Below, piece by piece: positions 1-10,289 of a stretch of DNA of 64,000 nt. The stretch spans positions 43,660,714-43,724,713 of the forward strand of contig CM049320.1 in assembly GCA_026874595.1 (NCBI GenBank), in the 5' to 3' direction. Position 1 is the first letter of the stretch; every line of letters starts with the position of its first letter. The position numbers and the translations under genes are program-made. The notes under the pieces were generated by a model. The model saw nothing but the letters and a program-made list of their open reading frames with translations. It searched no databases and was not told the origin of the DNA. This DNA comes from Sipunculus nudus (taxonomy: Eukaryota; Annelida; Sipuncula; Golfingiida; Sipunculidae).

Positions 1-381
1 TTATTTTAAAGGCACATGGGTGGTCATTAAAAGTGGAGGACAAGATCACATGAAACTGACAGAGTATAATACCTAATGTTAATATGGAGTACTATATAGC
101 GATACAAAAAGGAATACGTCTGCTAAATACAACTTGGGAATATTGCATATAACTATTGCATTGTTGGTTTGTTATATTTTTCTATATTCTATATTTTTGT
201 GTTTATTTATATATATACTTTTAATTAAAACGTATAGGAGCATAACCTGTAGTTGGTTTTATATTTGTAATGACAACTACAGGCGCTTCGTAAATGATGT
301 ATTCATTTTTTAAAAATCTTTACCACATTCTGCCAGTCTTCTGTGAGGATCTCACAAGGTGTCCCGTCTGACTATCCACAG
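1..381. other. Intron or upstream flank of the M13 gene
   Basis: AT-rich sequence with no recognisable coding segment. It ends with the acceptor CACAG at 377-381, directly before the first visible exon. It is therefore probably the 3' part of an intron; the exon for the cytosolic tail and membrane anchor would lie outside the window. Confidence 0.5.
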
Positions 382-540
382 TGAAGCTGAGGGGAGCACA
401 GGACCTGTCCGTGGCCCCTTGTTCGGACTTTTACGGATATACGTGTGGAAACTGGATGTTGGAGCACAGGGATTACAGGAGGTACGGACGGTGGTCAGTC
501 CGGGACGAGATAATGCAGCAGAATGCTCAGATACTCAGAG
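382..540 (+). CDS. M13 gene, first visible exon (N-terminal Cys motif)
   Basis: Enters in phase 2 after CACAG. It encodes the hallmark start of the M13 ectodomain: Cys-x4-Tyr-x2-Cys-Gly-Asn-Trp, then RWSVRDEIMQQNAQILR, matching the 'SRWSVFDE..' region of the family. The donor is AG|GTAGGT at 541. The last 31 nt (510-540) are the template of the 42-bp tandem repeat that follows, so this exon has several candidate 3' ends. Confidence 0.85.
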
Positions 541-2780
541 GTAGGTCAAAAATAATGCAGCAGAATGCTCAGATACTCAGAGGTAGGTCAAAAATAATGC
601 AGCAGAATGCTCAGATACTCAGAGGTAGGTCAAAAATAATGCAGCAGAATGCTCAGATACTCAGAGGTAGGTCAAAAATAATGCAGCAGAATGCTCAGAT
701 ACTCAGAGGTAGGTCAAAAATAATGCAGCAGAATGCTCAGATACTCAGAGGTTGACCAGAGATAATGTAGCAGAATGCTCAGATACTTAGAGGTAGGCCA
801 GTGATAATCATAGACGAAGCTGTCGTCATACACCCAGCCGCTCACTTGTTCCTGGACTTTTCTTTGTTAATGCGATGTCTCGATGTGTTTTACAGAGTCA
901 TTAGAAGCAGAACCTACGTCAGATCCGGTACATTCAAATTTGCTCGAGTACTACAAGTCCTGCCAGAATGCAGGTAAGCTATATTCGACTAAAATATTAT
1001 TAACTGAAACACTAAACAAACTATAGACTAAAAAGAATAATTTGTTATCACTATCACTTTTGACACAAATGCCATATGATTCAGGATAAGTTAGTAGTTC
1101 TTTCAAAACATTGTAAACATTACTATTTTGGCTTTGAAAATCTATCGATTGTACGTTACTAATGTGAGTTTTGTGGTTTATTGGACGGAAGGGATAGCAA
1201 TATTCGACAACATTAATGATTTAGGTTTGTTCAGTCTCACTGTAGATATTATTTTTATTTTGAACAATCTCTTTAAGTTGTCACTAGAGCTAGATGTTTC
1301 TATAAAGACTACATGTTATTTTTAATTACAATTAGACTTGAGTATCTTTGTGCACTGTACATGAAGATATAAGTCGAAAAGGAATTAAATTTACAGAACT
1401 ATTGTCTAGAGACACAATAATATAATCTAAATCAATCTCAATTTTCCTTGGGTAATGAAATAAATTCCGAAAATGTTCCGTTCTATCTTCATCTTTTACA
1501 AAAATAAGATGGTATATATATCCCGGTACATATCCCTTTTCTTCCTCATCTTGTCAGCACGGTAATTTGTTGTCGTTTCCGTTGTCGTTGAAAGATAAAC
1601 GGATTTACGTGTACATAGCTTAATTTATTTGAATAAAATCTCGTAGAAACTAACGTTACACCTAATGTCGCCTCTAACGTGGAGAACCAGATTTGTCTTT
1701 GTCTCCTCACAAGACAGTATTTTTCCACTCTGATTCTTGTGTATTTGTACTGATGTGATGACTGCGTCTGTCAGATCAGGACGGGATCGCGCCACTGAGG
1801 AACTTCCTGAGCAGTATCGGAGAATGGCCGTTACTGTCGCCTCCTAGGAACATCCGGGGCTGGACCAAGCTAACACAGAATCACGGAGCATTCAAAGCCA
1901 ACCTGAGCACATCACTGGCTGCAGCCTCTGTCTACAGTCACGGGGTGGTCACGGACGTCCTGATGCAGGTCATCAAAAATGGCAGTCTCACAATAAAGGT
2001 AGGCCTCACGTTACTGTAAGTCTCAGTCTCTGTTTGAACGTGTCTTTTAAGAAGGCCGCCTAGGTTGGGCAGGACGGACTGGACTGAGAAGTGAGAATCC
2101 TGTAGTGTCCACGACAATTTATTCGGTCCAGTCCTATAGAGAGGTCGCACACAGAGCGGATCGGACCGAAACCGACTCGCTTTCCCTAGTACTCCCACAT
2201 GCTTTCCGCCAACAGTTTAAAAAATAGAGTGATTTGAATAAGAATCGAAATAGAGAGAAAGATATTATAAATATTTATTTGCCATGAATACCATAGAGAC
2301 CAGGGAAACATTTATAATCACTGAAACAGCAACCTGTGACATAATGAAGTGGCTGAGAAAATAATCCGGTGGCTTTTGAATACATTTGTAAAGAAGATGT
2401 TATATGCTATCATTGAAACAAAACGGACAATTCGACAAAACCCTTTCCCTATTGTTTCGATCTCCATACAAGTCTTATTTTCCACAGAAAAAAAAATTCC
2501 CTTAATCAGCCCTACAAATATGTACTAATAGTCTAATACATGTATTCAGGAATTATTCCCTAGTCTGAAAAGCTCACTATACAGTCTGCACACGTCATCC
2601 TAAGTAAAGGTTCTGTACATGTAATAATTCACAGATAAGTTAAAATACGATACATTTCGATACATAACTATCGAATGATGCTCTACGTAATTATATGTTA
2701 TTGTCATGTTGCAATAACACTAGTATCCTTTATACTGTATTTAAATTGAAGATCAGATGAGCAACACCCAACTTTAGCAA

Positions 2781-2836
<56 letters not shown>

Positions 2837-5800
2837 AAGGCATCAATTTCCATGTGTCTCCCACGTAATTTCTTTCCCTGAAATCACAATCCTCGAATTT
2901 GTACGCCTGTCATGGAGAGCTGCTTTCATTGGTCACTGATAAACTTCCGATCCTGACTTGTCCTAAGACTACCGAAAACAGAACTGATTGCTGTAACAAC
3001 TAATGGTTGCTCAGCTAAACTTGACTTAAGCTCGTAAAGACACAACACAAGGCATGCCCCGAAATCAACTGTATTGCATGAATACCATAAAGACATTATA
3101 CAAATATTTGTGTGTTTATTGGCCGTTAGCAGGCGCACCCATCAGCCTATATCTGTCACAATTGTAACGGACCGGACCAGTCCCGATATACCATGTTTGG
3201 CTTCAAATTCGCGAGTTTAACATTTCGCAATTTTCACTTTTTATTGTTTTGCCCAGGTTCGAACCTTTAATGAATTAATTATACAAAGTAATATGTGCGC
3301 AAAATCGTAAAATTTTGTAAAAATGGAACGAAAACAAATCATTGTGAATTGTTGGCAGATAATTTGAATGATCTAATTTCTTGTGATACTGACACAAATG
3401 TGTAAACCAGGTCAGGTTATGTTAAATGAGAGCCTCATAGGATAATAAGATGTAGTCAGGGAAACATTGTTAATAATATTGATAAAGTTGTGTTTATTGT
3501 TATTAGGAGTTGTGTAGATCTGTAGATCCGTTTGTTTACGTATCAAACGATGGAGTTAAATGCGATGGCTGACTAAACATTCTGGAGGTTTAGAAGCATC
3601 TGGGAGGCTTAGCTAGTAATTTTCATGTAGATAGTTCCGTAACATTCTTTGATAAAAAAATTCCCGAAGTTTCTTTGTGAGAGGTGCATATAAAGGCCGG
3701 TTCCAAGTCGGAGGTTATTCAGAGTAGGGTTTGTCTGCGGACGTGTCGTGAGTTATAGATTGGCACCAAGCGGTTATTGGGCCTGGAGTTTATTTTTTAA
3801 CCAAGCAGGGCGTAGGAATACTAAGTGTGTTAAAGAATTGTATTTGGAGCCAGTGAACGGCGGGCGAAAGCCAGAGAACTGTGTTTTCTAGAAGTACTGT
3901 TTGTAAGACAGGAACTATGCAGTAAACGATGGGCGAAAACCATTTGTGACGTTTTGAAATAAACTCCTTTTGTTGCAGTCCCTAGACTCGAAATTTCTTG
4001 ACTTTTGCGTGAAAGTTCCCGGGAATTATATGTCCGCTGCGTGTGTGGTGTGACAAATACAAATCTAACAGTAAAGGTAACATACAAGATCAGTTTTTAT
4101 TTATAAAATCAATCTTTTTGGATACGTCTTGCTTTTGACGATGAGGCCCCTCATGCCACTAATTTCTAGCTCTCGTAATTTTCTCTATTTGATTTATTTA
4201 GATATTGAATACAAATAATATTTCATAATTCTTATAAACTTTCTATGTATGTAAACAGGTAAGACCTGCTTTGCGATTTTTGGCAAGTGATGTATTTGTT
4301 CCGGAGCAAGGTGTGGAAACCCAGAGAGAAAGTTACAAAACCCTGATCCGTGACACGGCCCGGGTTCTGGGAGCTACACTTGACATCGAGCAGGAAATAG
4401 AAGAAATCGTCGATGTAGACATACAACTTGCCAAAGTAATAACCTTATAATATGGTCTGGAATTTCAGTTTATACTTATCAGGTCTCTAAGTTTGTTCGG
4501 ATTGTTTGAAACACACGTAAAGTAGGTCAGAGTAGATCAGGGTTTGTAGACATAGTTACCATCAACAGCAGATTGTTCCCCTTTTTTCTTGTTCGCATCC
4601 GAATTAATACACGTTTATAAGTGGGCACAGCTGTGAACAATCTGTCATATCTGCTAGCAAAAGCACGTTCAATATTCTCACGAAGTCATTTTCGCGTTTC
4701 TCATTAAATTGTTAACTAGATAAAGAAAGTTTTCAGAAAATTATTTTAATCATTAGTTTTTGTGTTTTGTTTTAGTAATAAAATATTTACACTGCACTTG
4801 ATACACTGGGTCATTTTCGCTACGGTTACAGAAGGAGACATGCTTCTAAAACTACAAATTATTTGACACTAGTTTCCACTCTCCGCTTGTGAAATATCGT
4901 TCTTTCAGATAATATGATTATATTAAAGCCGAGGATTCCTGTCGCTCGGAGTTGGAAAATGATCCGCAGAACCCTTGATTATAAACGTAAACACGTATAT
5001 ATTATCAATAAGATTGCTGTTTGTGTATGATGAAACAAAGCGCCATTTATCTATGTGTCCAACAAAACAAACATTCATTAAACGTTTCGGTGTTTACTGT
5101 AGACACTTAAAGCGAAAACAGTCTTATTTGTAACCCAAGAGTTAGTGGCATACTGTTATGAAAAGACCCAGACTGATTATCAGTATACTAAAAAAGAGTG
5201 TGAAATAAGTACTGTATATGGACGGTAAATCAATTAATAATGACTTTTGTTTTTTTTTATTCTTAGACAATCTTATACATGCATCTATCAATATTAAGAC
5301 CTATAAAGCATGGGCAAATCATCTGTAATATATGCTACCGTTGTCACAGGTCTTATATATATTTGTAACATTTTCTGACCTTTGTAGGTGTCACACGCAC
5401 AAGAAAGTACAGAAGAGAAAATGACCGTCAAAGAACTGTTCAGGGACTACCCGCTCGAAAACTCACGATCAGAGGTAATTAACGTAGCTGTAATTTCTGT
5501 AATTATAAGAAATGCGTCGTCACTCATTGTGTTTAAAAGAAAACTGATGTTTTTTCTTCACTAATTCGGGTCGTTGAACAGCCCATTTTTCGTTATACCT
5601 TGAGAACTGGTATGATTTAACCCTTTGCCTAGTATGTATCTAATCCGTGTTTGTTCCCTCAGGGCCATGACTGGCTCCAGATCATCAGGAGGGTTGCTGA
5701 GCTCCATGACATACCAGACTCTATAGAGAACGATACTCTTGTCACGATCGTCGATTCTCACATCATCAAGCGTTACCTCCAGGTGTTTTCGTCGCGAGAG

Positions 5801-6614
5801 GACAGGTACGTATGTGTATTTAACATATATGTCTGTCAATCTTTCACATCAGTCACTTTTAACCATATTTTGCCTACCACCCCTCCCCATACTATCTCAT
5901 TCGTACGACATGTGGGTTGAATCTTCCTGTAATATGTCAATGAGACTGACATAAAAATGCTTCTTGTGCATTTTAAAATGCGGAAATAATATATTTTATT
6001 GCAGATTCCTGTGTAACTACGCCGTGTGGGCCACCATCCGCGGCATGTTTGATGTACTAGGTGGACAGATACGGCAGGTCTATCGGAAGTACGAACAGGT
6101 AGGCCCTCCATACACCGACCACCCATTCTAAAGTCCCCCTTCTTATTCCGATCACCCAGTCTGAGTTCTCCGTCCATATATACCAGTCTAAATAATTCCA
6201 CTGTCAACATATTACTGTACACGGAAGCGTAGACTTATTTATATTTATATATATCTGTTTATTTAAATTCGTATGTTTACAGGTGTCGTTGGGAGTGACC
6301 TCTGACCTGCCGGCGTGGTACAGATGTGTGGTACATGTGGCTGACAGATTCCCGGCGAGCACGTCTAATCTGTACTGGAAACACAAAGCGGTACAGAACT
6401 TGAAACAGCAAGTATGTAAACATCTATTTCTCATTATGTTAAATATATGATCGGAAAAACATCACACACATTCATACATGTACACTAATTGTTTCCTGCC
6501 CATGGCGAGAGCATTGTATGTTTATAACGTGGACATACGTCTAAAATACATTTTATATGCTGTTGCTGCATTCCTACCTTTGATCCTTGAACATAGAGGA
6601 CGGCAAAACGCAGA

Positions 6615-6674
<60 letters not shown>

Positions 6675-9600
6675 CCATAAGAGTGAAACTGTTGTCACAA
6701 TAGGATATAAATAATAATCCCTAAATGAATGCTAGTGATGTCCTGGCAGTCAGAAATATCACGTGCTTTGTCTCGTGGTAATCATATAAAACTCACCACC
6801 CTTGGTCAATATGATGCGTTTCTTTTAATTTAAACTTTCTCTCTTAGGTTTATACCCCGTCTGTAGTTGCAGCTTTGACGGACTTTGTACTTCATACATT
6901 GTTGTATGAAGTATGTTCTTTCTGTTCGTGATACTGAACTCCGTATATACTTTATTTCTAGACAGACAGCCTTATACCTTACCTGGCAGCCGGAATTGCA
7001 AATACCAAAGGCTCCATTAACATAGACAACATCAACAAGGTAATTTATAATCTTGTAATGTTTTCGTTACTTATTTTTTCTCTCTTTGGTGTACCTAATT
7101 TTCCTTTACTGTTCATGTATTTGCTATGTTTTAGGTATTTTCATGAAGATGTATTATTTTTGTTTCATTACGTACCAGGAAACATTCAGTAGCAGGAAAC
7201 ACGTATCATTCCTATAAATACATATTTGCTTTTTGCTGTTTATAAATAATAATTGCATTTGCTTTGAATTATTATCCGCTTAATTTACATTTAGTTAATA
7301 TTAGCCATAGTGATATGTTATATAGGTTTACGTTACTTTTACACTTTTATCAACACTGATATACAAGAGTCAATGTTACCGTGCTCCAGGAGTTCCTGTC
7401 CAGCCTGATGCGGTCCGTCCTGGAAGAGATGCCGGAGGAACAAGTATTAAACACGGTGAGAACACGATCACGAAGAAATCATGATGACAACGGCCAAACT
7501 CCATTAATCCTTTGATTTTATGTTTTTTTAATCGGAATAGGATGAAAACGTGACATTTTCTTATATACTTATTTCTACGAGGATTTCGACAAGGGGACAC
7601 CGAAGGTTAAAATCTCGTTTCTTCTCGTTTGACTGCAGATGTCGCGAGATATGGCGAGACTTGTTGTCTGGTCACTTTAAAGCATAACATTATTGAAATG
7701 GTTGATTTAATTATGTATGAAAAATCAACGTTTTATACAAAAGACAAACACAAGTATATAAGTTCATATGGTAGTTAATACATGTATTCTGAATATGTTT
7801 TCGATCTGACCTAGTATACCAGTGTAATACGCAAAGAGAATAACATTAAAAGCAAATCCTCATTTAAAGATGTAGCATTGGCCCTGCGTAAACAGATAAG
7901 TATTATAAACCGGTTATATTAAAGTGGCCGTATTGTTTTTGTATAAACAAAACAGTATTACAAACCGGATATATAAACGTGATGGCCCTGGTTAAGTGTG
8001 ATAACGTTATACATTGTATTATGTCATTATTTTCCAGGCAATGTTCAGCAGTTCGAGGTCTTTTGTCTTTAACTTCCGGTCGTACAAACAGGCGATGTGG
8101 TGGCCGAAAAACACGAACGCATTGACATTCATGTTTTCTGTGCACGATTCAAGTTACATGTGAGTTCTTGTATTTGCTCTGTTCAAATCATGGTATTTGT
8201 TAATGTACCGGTAACATGTAAAACCCAAAGCACACACAGATATCACTGTGACTTTCGCACATATCCAAATTACCTGTAAGTAATAGAAAACAAATACCTT
8301 TTTCGGGGTCTATTGGGTCTATTTTATTTACTGTTACAGTACACGGAAGCCGTTCAGTGGGACATTAAGCGAAGCATCTGTCATGCGTGAATGTTGGCTT
8401 GTAGATTAGTTATTGTATCATGTATATCATGCAACTCTCATGGTGAATTGCATTTTAAATTCATCGGGTCTTTTTATTTGATATATAATTTAGCGGTATA
8501 AACCGGCGGTGTGTTTCAGGTGGCATTCGTTCGGCACCACGGGTACGATGTTTGCTAGGCTAGCAATCAGCGGGTTGTCAAGTGTTCACCAAGACGTCAG
8601 AGCCGCTCTCCTTAATAAAAACTCTCTTCAACAGTATTCGCAAAGATTTGACAGATATATCATAAGCAATTTTGGGGCAAATGCTACGGTAAGTTGTTCT
8701 TTCGTCATCTTCTATATCCTTTCTTTAAGACATGAAGGGTCACTGCTGGAGCGGAAAGAGTGTCAAGAGTGTCAAAGAAAGAGTTAACTTTTCACATGGT
8801 TAACTTCGGAGGACGGTGTATTTTGGCCAGCATACAATATGTTTAATCGTAGAAAAAAATTCGTACTCTTCCTTATGTATTTTTTTAATTGTCCATTTCT
8901 GTATGTATACATTTTAGTTCTAAAGATCATATTTCAAAACATTACCCATCTTGAAAAGTGTCCAAAAGGCCCGATATGGGCATTTTTAAAACTAACCTCG
9001 GTACAGATTTATCCAGACAACAATCTCACAGGTGTCGGTAATGGAGAACTTTACTGTCTTAAAAGTTCACAATGTAAAATGCGCGTCGTCACAGTAAGCT
9101 AGTACACAAGTATACAGATAATAATAAAACAGTGCAGTGCAATTAAAATATATAGCGCTTCAAACTACTAAAATGTGACACAAACGTTACATTTTTCGGT
9201 CATGTTGTTATGCGAGTTTAGCGAGTGCCGATGAAAGCAATGCTCCTTTGCCCATCTAACTGAAGGGCAGCGACAAGTCCTTTAAAATGTATAAACCGGA
9301 TGAACAGTTCACACAAATCTTCTCAGTCCAATCACAAAATCAATCTACTGTAATCCAAAGTGAAATCCAGGCAGTGATCCGAAAGGTAAACTGAAGACTA
9401 TATAAAATTCGTTACAAATTTAGAAGAAAAGCTATAACTGCCGCAATTATAGGGAAAATCCACTCTTCTGTGTCCGCTGGAATATTCTCTCCTCTCTCCT
9501 AGCTCTAAAACACAGCCCCCTATTTAAAACTTCTCACCCCTAGCCGAGAACTTTCCCTTTCTCGAACAATCTAAAGAACCCAATACTTCACACGTTACAG

Positions 9601-10132
9601 GAAACATCTAGAACAACGAACACATTGTCTCTACACATCAGGGTTCACAAGTGAGCCGGCCCGGCTCAGCCAGGCGAGAAAGCCCCAGACTAGCATGACC
9701 GCTGTTTACACTTGGGCCGCACCAGGCCAGCTAGAACAAGAACGCTGTAGCATAGCAACGCCAGGGCTTGAGCCAAACACGAAACAGAATGTCAACAGCG
9801 CACAATAAAAGAGACATGTCAACGGCTCACAATAAAAGAGACATATGTCACAATAGTTAGTGGGACATAATGCTCCACATAGATCACATAGCATCAATAC
9901 GAATATAGTATCAGACTCGTATAGTGCATGTGAACATTTAAGGGATCCGAGTTAGAAAAATGAAATGGGAAAAACAAACGAATTACCGTAGTGCTTATGT
10001 TTACGGGCAATTTTACAATATTCTCCGATCCTTAAAAGATTTTTGACAGAATCTTCAAAGTAATTTGAACTATCCATCAATTCTGTATTTTGTATTTCTG
10101 TTCTTTCTCTCTCTCTTATTCTCTCTCTCTCT

Positions 10133-10192
<60 letters not shown>

Positions 10193-10253
10193 TTTAGGAC
10201 TTTAACACACTTACTTGTGTTCGACAGTTCTGTTTCGTAACATATATATATAT

Positions 10254-10289
<36 letters not shown>

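Larger units (their letters stand above)
1999..4258 (+). other. M13 intron 3 with AT microsatellite and LTR-like insertion
   Basis: Donor AAG|GTAGGC, acceptor AACAG|GT. It holds an (AT)n run at 2782-2833 and an LTR-like block at about 3154-4055. The rest is unassigned. Confidence 0.7.

Noticed and set aside
6204-6434. Antisense ORF over M13 exon 8 (also 5561-5839, 5836-6222 and 10793-11008)
   Set aside because: Shadows of the M13 exons; the sense frames carry the conserved M13 residues and correct splice sites.
7640-7690. Candidate extra M13 exon after TGCAG
   Set aside because: Stops after 13 codons and lacks a usable donor; no similarity to the missing M13 segment.
8839-9102. 87-codon ORF in M13 intron 12
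   Set aside because: Contains hydrophobic low-complexity sequence without motif; has a donor-like end but does not fit the M13 alignment between exons 12 and 13.
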